The position numbers and the translations under genes were made by a program. DNA of 10,664 nt, taken from positions 1 to 10,664 of the forward strand of contig JAISNS010000141.1 in the NCBI GenBank assembly GCA_031276105.1, read 5' to 3'. Positions 1 to 6,213 of this stretch are shown piece by piece. Position 1 is the first letter of the stretch; every line of letters starts with the position of its first letter. Origin of the DNA: Dysgonamonadaceae bacterium (lineage in GTDB: Bacteria; Bacteroidota; Bacteroidia; Bacteroidales; Azobacteroidaceae). The notes under the pieces were generated by a model. The model made no database searches and was not told where the DNA came from. It saw nothing but the letters and a program-made list of their open reading frames with translations.

Positions 1-105
1 GACACTCTATTAACCGGATGCTTCAGCTTCCGGTTGCGGCAAACCTCTCTCGTCGCCCAGCCCCGCAGGGGCGACACTTTATTAACCGCGCGTTTTAACG
101 TGCGG
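1..105. repeat. REP-like repeated palindromic units upstream of the FISUMP gene
   Basis: A 16-base phrase, GACACTYTATTAACCG, occurs twice (1-16 and 73-88) with one difference. Each copy runs into its own hairpin: 12-18 pairs with 29-35 (AACCGGA/TCCGGTT), and 86-94 pairs with 97-105 (CCGCGCGTT/AACGTGCGG, one G-T wobble). A third hairpin, GCCCC-GCA-GGGGC, lies just before the second copy at 60-72. The second and third hairpins differ in sequence from the first while the linking phrase is kept, which is the architecture of REP-type intergenic repeats. The window starts inside the first unit, so the array may continue upstream. No coding sequence or clear TAnnTTTG promoter is visible here. Function is unknown. 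Confidence 0.6.
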
Positions 106-147
106 AAATTAGGAAATAAGTATTATAAATTATAAACAACAATTACA

Positions 148-1590
148 ATGAAAAAAAAGGTTTTAGTATTACTATCGTTAGCGCTTGTTTTGAGCGTTAA
201 TTTGCGTTCCCAAGTAACTATCGGCGGTCTAACTACTCCTAAAGCCGGCGCCTTGCTGGATTTGAACAGTAGTACCCCCGGCGGTCTGGTACTCTCCAAT
301 GTCGATCTTACGGATCTGAGCGTTATTCCCGCCAATACGTTTGTGGGCATTTCCACCCAACAAGACACTAATCAGGAACTTGCCGGAATGATTGTTTACA
401 ACACCAATGCAACGACCGGCGTCGGCGTTCTCGTTTGGGATGGGTATGATTGGGCAAAGCCCTGCGCTCCTCCTACTCCCGGGCCGATTACTTTTTCAAA
501 GACTAAGATATGCGACATCAGCGATTTTACTGCCGAAGTAACTCCTGTACTTGGCGCTACGAGTTATGAGTGGTCGTTGCCCCCGGGTTTGACTGCGGCT
601 AACCCTTCTAACGGCCCTAAGATTACGATTAGCGGGAATGCTGGAGCTTATCCTGCCGGTTCGATTTCCGTACAGGCGATGAATTCTTCGTGCGGCAGTC
701 CTTCGCGTTTCAGTACGGAACCTGTGGCGATTGGCGCCATACCTGATAAGCCGACTAATCCTACTTCAGGCGTCGTTACCGGTACCTCATTCACGTTTGG
801 CGCCACACCTGCGCCCGATTGTACAATTGACTGGTATACCGCTGAAACCGGTGGTTCTTTAGTAAAAACCGGCACCACTTCCTTTAGCGAAACATTAAGC
901 GCTACAAAAACTTATTATGCCGAATCTCGTAATTCTGTTACCGGTTGCGCATCTACTACTCGTTTGGCCGTTAGCGGCGTTGTTCTTCGCTCTGTTGCCG
1001 ATTGTGACAGAACAACGTTGTTTTCTTATGGTGGTAGTGTTATTACTCCGGCAAATGTGAAATTTGTAAACGATAATCTTCCTGCATATACCGCTCGTAA
1101 TGGTATAACATTATCCACACCTGTGAAGATAGTTGGCAGGGCACCCAAGACGGCTCTTGCTGCCGGCGCTTTTACTTTAGCTGATTATCGCGATCATCAG
1201 GTCAGCAGTTCCGACCCTACTAATGACACAGATGATTACGGTTCTTGGTTTACGTGGTGTATGGTTGTAACCCATGCTGATGTTTTGTGCCCCTCTCCGT
1301 GGAGGGTTCCGTCAGAGGATGACTTTGTCAACTATTCCGGTGGTACCGGTGATAACCACTCTATATACGGCAGGCCTGTCGCTACTGTTTCTGAGGCTAT
1401 AGACGGTTGGCTGCTTGGTGGCGAGGCCGACGGTAACTCTACGACCCTTCAGGGTTCGAGCGGCCACTATTGGTCGTCCACTGCCACTATCCCGTCTTAC
1501 TCCAATAGGGCGGACGTTTACAATAACTTCTTCCGCCCGGAGGACAACAACCCTCGCCGCGCCGGGTTATCGCTGCGCTGTGTCAAGTAG
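148..1590 (+). CDS. Secreted protein with Ig-like domains and a C-terminal FISUMP domain
   Basis: Residues 1-22 look like a signal peptide (KKK, then a hydrophobic stretch, cleavage near S21/Q22), so the 480-aa product is exported. Residues 23-105 (GALLDLN, GGLVLSN, MIVYNT, VLVWDGYDW) match the N-terminal region common in Bacteroidota surface proteins. Residues about 113-195 and 200-280 look like two Ig/PKD-like folds. Residues about 365-480 form a Fibrobacter-succinogenes-major-paralogous (FISUMP) domain, recognisable by WFTWC, CPSPWRVPSEDDF (381-393), GHYWSST (439-445) and the ending RAGLSLRCVK. The domain is related to C-type-lectin-like folds, some of which are diversified by retroelements. 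No anchoring or secretion-sorting motif was identified. The ATG at 148 follows an A-rich leader and directly begins the signal peptide. The biological role is not known; ligand binding or adhesion at the cell surface is an inference. Confidence 0.85.
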   Translation: MKKKVLVLLSLALVLSVNLRSQVTIGGLTTPKAGALLDLNSSTPGGLVLSNVDLTDLSVIPANTFVGISTQQDTNQELAGMIVYNTNATTGVGVLVWDGYDWAKPCAPPTPGPITFSKTKICDISDFTAEVTPVLGATSYEWSLPPGLTAANPSNGPKITISGNAGAYPAGSISVQAMNSSCGSPSRFSTEPVAIGAIPDKPTNPTSGVVTGTSFTFGATPAPDCTIDWYTAETGGSLVKTGTTSFSETLSATKTYYAESRNSVTGCASTTRLAVSGVVLRSVADCDRTTLFSYGGSVITPANVKFVNDNLPAYTARNGITLSTPVKIVGRAPKTALAAGAFTLADYRDHQVSSSDPTNDTDDYGSWFTWCMVVTHADVLCPSPWRVPSEDDFVNYSGGTGDNHSIYGRPVATVSEAIDGWLLGGEADGNSTTLQGSSGHYWSSTATIPSYSNRADVYNNFFRPEDNNPRRAGLSLRCVK

Positions 1591-1615
1591 CTTCAGGCGC
1601 TTTATTTTTTATAGT

Positions 1616-1639
1616 AACAAGGGGTTGCAACCCCTTGTT
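1616..1639. repeat. Perfect 24-bp palindrome downstream of the FISUMP gene
   Basis: AACAAGGGG (1616-1624), TTGCAA (1625-1630) and CCCCTTGTT (1631-1639) make a perfect palindrome able to form a 9-bp stem or longer. A T-rich stretch (1600-1612) lies before it rather than after it, so it does not have the usual shape of a rho-independent terminator on the + strand, and the - strand RNA would carry A residues there. It may still stabilise the 3' end of the FISUMP mRNA. It is best read as a REP-like intergenic palindrome. Confidence 0.6.
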
Positions 1640-1647
1640 GGTATAAA

Positions 1648-1684
1648 ATCCGTGGTGATCCGCTTAATCCGTGTCATCCGTGTT
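1648..1684. repeat. Tandem ATCCG-type degenerate repeat
   Basis: Four consecutive units begin with ATCCG: ATCCGTGGTG (1648), ATCCGCTTA (1658), ATCCGTGTC (1667) and ATCCGTGTT (1676). The period is 9-10 bases. From memory, degenerate repeats of this kind occur between genes in many environmental and Bacteroidota genomes and generate spurious small ORFs rich in Arg/Ile/Thr. No protein-coding role is supported here. It separates the FISUMP gene from the aldolase promoter. Confidence 0.6.
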
Positions 1685-1764
1685 CCATTGTCGCCACAAA
1701 AACGATTTAGCCGATAAAACCGAATTTTTCCATAGCGGTCGAATAATATGTTAAGCGAAAATCG

Positions 1765-1772
1765 TATCTTTG
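1765..1772 (+). promoter_or_regulatory. Bacteroidota -7 element of the aldolase promoter
   Basis: TATCTTTG fits the Bacteroidota -7 consensus TAnnTTTG exactly. It lies about 50 bases before the aldolase ATG at 1823, predicting a 5' leader of roughly 45 bases. A clear TTG-type -33 element about 19-21 bases upstream is not obvious, so the match rests on the -7 box. The element also argues against translation from the in-frame upstream ATG at 1748. Confidence 0.6.
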
Positions 1773-1822
1773 TAGCTTCTTTTAATAACATTAGTTTTAA
1801 TAACGTAGTAAATTTATACAAA

Positions 1823-2815
1823 ATGGTAAGTTACAAAGAATTAGGTTTAGTAAACAGTCGCGAACTTTTCAAGAAGGCCATTAAAGGGCAGTATGCGATT
1901 CCTGCATTCAATTTCAACAACATGGAGCAAATGCAGGCTATCGTTCAGGCTTGCGTCGAAGAAAGTTCGCCGGTTATTCTTCAGGTTTCGAGCGGAGCGC
2001 GTAAATACGCCAACCAAACGATTTTGCGCTACCTTGCGCAAGGCGCGGTAGAATATGCCAAAGAATTAGGAAAAAATATTCCTATCGTTCTCCATCTGGA
2101 TCACGGCGACACGTTCGACCTGTGCAAAAGCTGTATCGAATACGGTTTTTCGTCCGTAATGATCGACGGTTCGCATCATCCGTACGACAAAAATGTGGAA
2201 TTAACCCGCCAAGTGGTTGAATATGCGCACAAATACGACGTTACTGTCGAAGGCGAACTGGGTGTTTTGGCCGGCATTGAAGACGATGTGGTTGCCGAGC
2301 ATCATACCTATACGCAACCGGAAGAAGTAGAAGATTTCGTATCGAAAACCGGCGTCGATTCGTTGGCTATTTCTATCGGCACTTCCCACGGAGCAAACAA
2401 GTTCAAACCCGAACAATGTACGCGCAACGCCGACGGCGTATTGCTTCCTCCCCCTTTGCGTTTCGACATTCTGGAAGCCATTGAGAAGAAAATACCCGGA
2501 TTTCCGATTGTGTTGCACGGCTCTTCTTCCGTTCCGCAAAAACAGGTGGCCATCATCAATCAGTACGGCGGCAAATTGAAAGACGCGATCGGCATTCCCG
2601 AAGACCAGTTGCGCAAAGCGGCAAAATCGGCGGTTTGTAAAATCAACATCGACTCCGACGGTCGCCTGGCCATGACGGCTGCTATCCGCGAAGCCTTCGC
2701 TACACATCCGGAATGGTTCGATCCCCGCCAATATTTAGGCCCTGCCCGCGAATCGCTGAAAGAACTTTACAAACATAAACTTGTGCATGTTTTAGGTTCG
2801 GCCGGCAAAGCATAA
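1823..2815 (+). CDS. fba: Class II fructose-1,6-bisphosphate aldolase
   Basis: This cytoplasmic, zinc-dependent enzyme interconverts fructose 1,6-bisphosphate with dihydroxyacetone phosphate and glyceraldehyde 3-phosphate in glycolysis and gluconeogenesis. From the ATG at 1823 it has 330 residues, close to other Bacteroidales homologues. The metal and catalytic motifs are present: LHLDHGD (D93 as the catalytic acid/base, H94 as a zinc ligand), VEGELG (about 142-147), TSHG (H189) and VLHGSS (H232), followed by the phosphate-binding KINIDSD (N275, D277). An in-frame ATG at 1748 would add 25 residues, but a promoter -7 box lies inside that extension and the shorter form begins as homologues do (MVSYKELGLVNSRELF). 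The gene seems monocistronic: its own promoter lies upstream, and a long inverted repeat starts 5 bases after the stop. No residue defects were seen. Confidence 0.95.
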   Translation: MVSYKELGLVNSRELFKKAIKGQYAIPAFNFNNMEQMQAIVQACVEESSPVILQVSSGARKYANQTILRYLAQGAVEYAKELGKNIPIVLHLDHGDTFDLCKSCIEYGFSSVMIDGSHHPYDKNVELTRQVVEYAHKYDVTVEGELGVLAGIEDDVVAEHHTYTQPEEVEDFVSKTGVDSLAISIGTSHGANKFKPEQCTRNADGVLLPPPLRFDILEAIEKKIPGFPIVLHGSSSVPQKQVAIINQYGGKLKDAIGIPEDQLRKAAKSAVCKINIDSDGRLAMTAAIREAFATHPEWFDPRQYLGPARESLKELYKHKLVHVLGSAGKA

Positions 2816-2820
2816 AATAT

Positions 2821-2900
2821 AAAGCGAAAGGTAAAAGGCAAAAGGTAAGGAATACACGGCTTTGCCGTTCTTGCACCTTTCGCCTTTTTCCTTTCGCCTT
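2821..2900. repeat. Long inverted repeat built from short A/G-rich units
   Basis: The left arm (2821-2846) consists of units such as AAAGCGAAAGG, TAAAAGGC and AAAAGGT. The right arm (2875-2900) is its complement at 23 of 26 positions. Inside the loop is a smaller perfect hairpin, ACGGC-TTT-GCCGT (2856-2868). The arms are internally repetitive, so the structure is purine-rich on one side and pyrimidine-rich on the other. No T-run follows the stem. It fills the gap between the aldolase stop and the next start codon. It may act as a weak terminator or mRNA 3'-end stabiliser. Confidence 0.75.
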
Positions 2901-2909
2901 ATTAAATTT

Positions 2910-4643
2910 ATGAAGATGGAAACAAAAACGTACAAGCGCTTGCCTTACGGCAATTCCGATTTTAAAAGTATTATCACCGAGAATTATGCCTACGTCGATA
3001 AGACGCGCTACATTGAGATGCTGGAAAAAGAAAGTAACAAAAGTCATTTTTTCATTCGTCCGCGCAAGTTCGGCAAAAGCCTGTTTTTCATGACGCTGTG
3101 GTATTATTATAACCTCAATGAAGCGGAAAATTTCGACCAACTGTTTGGAAACCTCTACATCGGCAAACATCCCACGCCGGAAAGAAACTCCTATGCCCTG
3201 CTGAGACTGGACTTTTCAGGATTAGATACCTCCAGCGAAGAAGGATTCAAGATTGCTTTTTCGAGTTGCGTGCAGAGCGCCGTTTGTAATTTCCTTTGTA
3301 TTTATTCGCATATTTTTCCCGGAGCAGATAAATATGTCGATCAGATAGAACAGGAAAATCAAGGTATCCGCTCCCTGGAAAAGATTTTTTATGTAGCGGA
3401 ACAAAACCGGGTAAAACTCTTCTTTATCATCGACGAATACGATCATTTTGCCAACGACCTGATTGCTATGGGCAACCGTCAAGGCAAAGATTTCTACAAA
3501 ACGATGGTCGCCGCCAACGGTCTGGTACGCGATTTCTACGAACGGATAAAGATTGCCGCCAAATCATCTATTGTCAACCGCACGTTTATCACGGGCATCT
3601 CTCCGGTAATGCTCGACGACCTCACCAGCGGCTACAACATCGCCCAAATACTGACGCTCAATCCGAGATACAACGAAATGATGGGATTCACACAGGAAGA
3701 AGTAGAATGGCTGATGAAAGAAACCGGTGTTGACGAAAGTTGTATCAATATTGATATGCAGGCCTATTACAACGGTTATCTGTTTCATCAGGATGGGGAA
3801 AACAGGGTCTATAACCCTGCTATGATACTGTATTTTTTGGGACAAATACTTGAATTTAGGAAACCGCCCGAAGACATCGTCGATTTGAACCTGAAAACCG
3901 ATTACGGACGCTTGCGCCGCCTCATCCAAAACGACAGCAACCGGGCAACGCTCATCCGCATCATGAAAGAAGGTGAAATTGTAGCGGAAGTACTGAAAAA
4001 ATTCTCCGTCGATCGGTTGAACGATGAAAGATATTTCATATCCCTGCTTTTCTACATGGGTTTACTCACCATTAAGAAACCGTATCTGTTCCAATTAAAA
4101 CTCGGCATCCCCAACTATTCCATTCAAACGCTGTATTGGGAATACATCATGTTGCTGGTAGAAGAAACGTCGCCCGACCTGAACATCGAGGCGCGTCCGC
4201 TGAATGAAGCGATTTACGCTTTGGCGATGGACGGCAATTTGGAACAACTTATTGCCTATATTTCCGAAAATGCTTTCAGCAAACTGTCGGACTATGATTT
4301 GCGCCGGTTCGACGAAAAATACATCCAAATCCTCCTGCTGGCTTACCTTTTTATCAGCAAAGTATATGTCCCGATGAGCGAATACGAAACCGTTCCCGGC
4401 CGGGCAGATATTTACCTGCAACGCAGCCCCCGCTTACCTCAGATAAAATACGAATGGGTCTTGGAATTGAAGTATTGCAAGACAAACGCAAGCGAAACGG
4501 AAATTGCCGATCAGCAGAAGAAAGGACAGAAGCAGGTGGAACAATACCTCGCTTCCCACCGCTTAGGAAACCGTCCCGACTTGAAAGCGGCAGTTATCGT
4601 CTTTACCGGAAAAGATAAATACCGGATCACGGCCATACAATAA
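2910..4643 (+). CDS. AAA-ATPase-like protein with C-terminal PD-(D/E)XK nuclease-like domain
   Basis: This 577-aa protein belongs to a widespread but uncharacterised family of anaerobe proteins, often present in many paralogues per genome, that combine an AAA-ATPase-like domain (Pfam PF09820) with a PD-(D/E)XK-like domain (PF08011, formerly DUF1703). The N-terminus reads LPYGNSDFKSII and YVDKTRYI. A Walker-A-like RPRKFGKSL lies at 50-58, a Walker B FFIIDEYD at about 171-178, and TGISPV, likely the sensor region, at 228-233. The C-terminal nuclease core has GRAD (D500) and ELK (E519, K521), so the catalytic residues appear intact. The chosen ATG at 2910 starts just after the inverted repeat; an earlier in-frame ATG at 2862 lies inside that repeat and would translate repeat sequence. 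No promoter was recognised. Its role is unknown; a defence or mobile-DNA role is only conjecture. Confidence 0.9.
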   Translation: MKMETKTYKRLPYGNSDFKSIITENYAYVDKTRYIEMLEKESNKSHFFIRPRKFGKSLFFMTLWYYYNLNEAENFDQLFGNLYIGKHPTPERNSYALLRLDFSGLDTSSEEGFKIAFSSCVQSAVCNFLCIYSHIFPGADKYVDQIEQENQGIRSLEKIFYVAEQNRVKLFFIIDEYDHFANDLIAMGNRQGKDFYKTMVAANGLVRDFYERIKIAAKSSIVNRTFITGISPVMLDDLTSGYNIAQILTLNPRYNEMMGFTQEEVEWLMKETGVDESCINIDMQAYYNGYLFHQDGENRVYNPAMILYFLGQILEFRKPPEDIVDLNLKTDYGRLRRLIQNDSNRATLIRIMKEGEIVAEVLKKFSVDRLNDERYFISLLFYMGLLTIKKPYLFQLKLGIPNYSIQTLYWEYIMLLVEETSPDLNIEARPLNEAIYALAMDGNLEQLIAYISENAFSKLSDYDLRRFDEKYIQILLLAYLFISKVYVPMSEYETVPGRADIYLQRSPRLPQIKYEWVLELKYCKTNASETEIADQQKKGQKQVEQYLASHRLGNRPDLKAAVIVFTGKDKYRITAIQ

Positions 4644-4659
4644 AGGTAAAAGATTTTTG

Positions 4660-4710
4660 CACGCGGGGTAAATTTAAGCGGAGTAAACCGCCATTTTCCC
4701 CGTGTAATTT
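4660..4710 (+). terminator. Possible terminator after the ATPase/nuclease-like gene
   Basis: CACGCGGGG (4660-4668) pairs with CCCCGTG (4698-4704) with one bulged C. An inner GCGG/CCGC stem (4678-4681 with 4688-4691) extends the fold, with further A-T pairs between. TAATTTT follows. The stem begins 17 bases after the stop codon. The internal loops make it imperfect, so termination is plausible but not certain. Confidence 0.45.
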
Positions 4711-4723
4711 TCGCTCAAAATAG

Positions 4724-4754
4724 TTGGTTTATATTTTTAGAAATCATATCTTTG
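4724..4754 (+). promoter_or_regulatory. Upstream (distal) promoter of the str operon
   Basis: TTGG at 4724-4727 and TATCTTTG at 4747-4754 match the Bacteroidota -33 and -7 elements with 19 bases between them. The predicted start is near 4760, giving a leader of about 130 bases before rpsL. It is the first of two promoters arranged in tandem. Confidence 0.65.
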
Positions 4755-4797
4755 CACCGTTTTTCCGCAAATAAAAGATTTTTTTTGAAATAACTCA

Positions 4798-4827
4798 TTG
4801 TTTTTTCAAATATTATATCTAAATTTG
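4798..4827 (+). promoter_or_regulatory. Downstream (proximal) promoter of the str operon
   Basis: TTG at 4798-4800 and TAAATTTG at 4820-4827 fit TTG-N19-TAnnTTTG. Transcription would start near 4834, giving a leader of about 55 bases. Having two promoters before rpsL fits the high, growth-dependent expression expected of ribosomal genes. Confidence 0.65.
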
Positions 4828-4889
4828 CAGCCCGTTTTTATATTCAAAATGAAATTATTAATAAAAAACAAAGAATTTAAGAATTTAAA

Positions 4890-5306
4890 ATGCCTACAAT
4901 TCAGCAATTAGTAAGAAAAGGAAGGGTAGCTTTGGTTGAAAAGGGAAAATCTCCCGCATTGGATTCATGTCCTCAACGGCGTGGCGTATGCGTGCGGGTT
5001 TACACTACTACGCCGAAGAAACCCAATTCTGCCATGCGCAAAGTAGCGCGTGTCCGTCTGACCAGCTCGAAAGAAGTGAATGCTTACATTCCGGGAGAAG
5101 GTCATAACTTGCAGGAACACTCCATCGTATTGGTAAGAGGCGGTCGTGTCAAAGACCTTCCCGGTGTTCGTTATCACATTGTACGGGGAACGTTGGATAC
5201 CGCCGGCGTAAACGGACGTACTCAAAGACGATCCAAATACGGCGCAAAACGCCCTAAAGCAGGAAAAGCCCCCGCAGCTCCCGTTAAAGGAGGCAAGAAA
5301 AAATAA
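4890..5306 (+). CDS. rpsL: 30S ribosomal protein S12
   Basis: S12 sits at the decoding centre of the small ribosomal subunit and affects translational accuracy. The 138-aa sequence is conserved throughout: [11 protein letters not shown] at the start, [26 protein letters not shown] (27-52), [10 protein letters not shown] and [20 protein letters not shown]43 and K88, the classic streptomycin-resistance positions, are both the sensitive-type lysine, and D89, the residue often beta-methylthiolated, is present. It is longer than E. coli S12 (124 aa) because of a Lys/Ala/Pro-rich tail, which is usual in this phylum. No Shine-Dalgarno site is seen; the leader is A-rich. It is the first gene of the str operon, behind two tandem promoters. 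Confidence 0.98.
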   Translation: MPTIQQLVRKGRVALVEKGKSPALDSCPQRRGVCVRVYTTTPKKPNSAMRKVARVRLTSSKEVNAYIPGEGHNLQEHSIVLVRGGRVKDLPGVRYHIVRGTLDTAGVNGRTQRRSKYGAKRPKAGKAPAAPVKGGKKK

Positions 5307-5380
5307 ACTAAAAACTAAAAATTAAAAACTAAAAAAGAGTAATCGCAAACTTTTAGTTTTTAGTTATTAACTTTTAGTTT
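5305..5380. repeat. Inverted repeat of AAACTAAA-type units between rpsL and rpsG
   Basis: Starting at the rpsL stop codon, the left arm (about 5305-5337) repeats AAACTAAA/AAATTAAA units. The right arm (5348-5380) carries the complement (TTTTAGTTTTTAGTTA and so on). About 26 of 33 positions can pair across a short loop (GTAATCGCA region). It lies inside an operon, so it is unlikely to be a full terminator. The same unit recurs in the rpsG-fusA gap. Confidence 0.7.
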
Positions 5381-5394
5381 ATAAAGGTTGAGTA

Positions 5395-5416
5395 AATAAA
5401 TTCGGTGGAATTTATT
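5395..5416 (+). promoter_or_regulatory. Perfect hairpin upstream of rpsG, possible regulatory site
   Basis: AATAAATTC (5395-5403), loop GGTG, and GAATTTATT (5408-5416) form a perfect 9-bp stem. It ends 52 bases before the rpsG start and has no T-run after it. In E. coli, protein S7 binds the rpsL-rpsG intercistronic RNA and represses translation. A similar operator role here is an inference from position only. Confidence 0.4.
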
Positions 5417-5468
5417 GAAGATACCAAAAGAGTTTACAACCGATTTAAAAACAAAAAATTTTAGAAAA

Positions 5469-5945
5469 ATGAGAAAAACAAAACCAAAGAAAAGACAGAT
5501 CCTGCCGGATCCGGTCTTTGGTGATCAAAAGGTAACAAAATTCGTTAACCATTTGATGTATGACGGCAAAAAAAGCATTGCCTTTCATATATTTTATACG
5601 GCGTTGGATAAAGTAAAGGCTAAATTGCCGAACGAAGAAAAGTCCTCCCTCGAAATATGGAAACAGGCTTTAGACAACATCACCCCGCTTGTTGAAGTAA
5701 AATCCCGCCGGATTGGCGGCGCCACATTTCAGGTTCCCACCGAAATCCGTCCCGACCGGAAAGAATCCGTTTCAATGAAAAATCTGATTGCCTTCTCCCG
5801 CAAAAGAGGAGGAAAATCCATGTCCGATAAATTATCGGCAGAAATCGTTGACGCTTTCAACAATCAGGGCGGCGCATTCAAAAGGAAAGAAGAAATGCAC
5901 CGTATGGCGGAAGCAAACCGGGCATTCGCCCACTTCCGGTTTTAA
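5469..5945 (+). CDS. rpsG: 30S ribosomal protein S7
   Basis: S7 nucleates assembly of the head of the 30S subunit by binding the 3' domain of 16S rRNA. From the ATG at 5469 the protein has 158 aa, the usual Bacteroidales length, and begins [22 protein letters not shown]. Conserved S7 segments are [48 protein letters not shown] and the ending [15 protein letters not shown]. An in-frame TTG at 5415 would extend it by 18 residues through AT-rich, hairpin-containing sequence and is rejected. It lies 162 bases after rpsL, with two intergenic structures between. No separate promoter was found, so it is probably cotranscribed with rpsL. Confidence 0.97.
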   Translation: MRKTKPKKRQILPDPVFGDQKVTKFVNHLMYDGKKSIAFHIFYTALDKVKAKLPNEEKSSLEIWKQALDNITPLVEVKSRRIGGATFQVPTEIRPDRKESVSMKNLIAFSRKRGGKSMSDKLSAEIVDAFNNQGGAFKRKEEMHRMAEANRAFAHFRF

Positions 5946-5988
5946 TCCTAACTATCGGATAACAAGAAAATAAAGTTTATTACAATAT

Positions 5989-6197
5989 GAGACTATCTAA
6001 AAAGTCCTTTTGACAGAACTTGTCATCGCGGGCTTGACCCGCAATCTCCGGAAAAAACTAAAAACTAAAAGTTAAAAACTAAAAGTTGTGCGAAGCGGCT
6101 TAACTCTTAACTCTTAGTTCTTAACTCTATCCGGGGGGGGATTGCGGGTCAATCCCGCAATGACAAATCTTCTTAAAAAGGCTTTTTAGACAGTTTC
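5989..6197. mobile_element. MITE-like nested inverted-repeat element between rpsG and fusA
   Basis: The outer ends match as terminal inverted repeats: GAGACTATCTAAAAAG (5989-6004) against the complement of 6182-6197 (GAAACTGTCTAAAAAG), 14 of 16 positions. Inside them a second pair of arms, 6020-6051 and 6131-6166, matches with three mismatches and a 4-base length difference (TTGTCAT, GCGGG, TTGACCCGCAATC). Each of these arms is itself a small hairpin (GCGGG/CCCGC). The core (6050-6130) is an A-rich/T-rich array of AACTAAAA-type units around GTGCGAAGCGGC. There is no ORF, so any movement would need a transposase supplied elsewhere. A clear target-site duplication is not evident, although TACAAT occurs near both ends (5981-5986 and 6209-6214 approximately, the second running into the fusA start). 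An 8-G tract lies at 6133-6140. Confidence 0.6.
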
Positions 6198-6213
6198 TTA
6201 AAAAAAAAATACA

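Noticed and set aside
1616..1639. Rho-independent terminator for the FISUMP gene
   Set aside because: The stem is strong, but no T-run follows it on the + strand, and the T-rich stretch lies before the stem. It was recorded as a palindromic repeat instead.
1415..1717. A 100-codon + strand ORF overlapping the end of the FISUMP gene
   Set aside because: It is a shifted-frame shadow of the FISUMP gene that then runs through the palindrome and ATCCG repeats; there is no domain and no start-site support.
1748..1822. N-terminal extension of the aldolase from an ATG at 1748
   Set aside because: A TATCTTTG promoter box (1765-1772) lies inside it, the added residues do not resemble aldolase, and the ATG at 1823 gives the normal family start.
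2862..2909. N-terminal extension of the ATPase-like protein from an ATG at 2862
   Set aside because: The extra 16 residues are a translation of the inverted repeat (2821-2900), and family members begin close to the LPYGNSDF segment.
5415..5468. N-terminal extension of S7 from a TTG at 5415
   Set aside because: The TTG sits at the end of a hairpin, and the ATG at 5469 gives the standard 158-residue Bacteroidales S7.
5305..6130. CRISPR array formed by the AAACTAAA-type repeats
   Set aside because: The units are 7-8 bases, adjacent without unique spacers, and mirrored as inverted arms. No cas gene is present.
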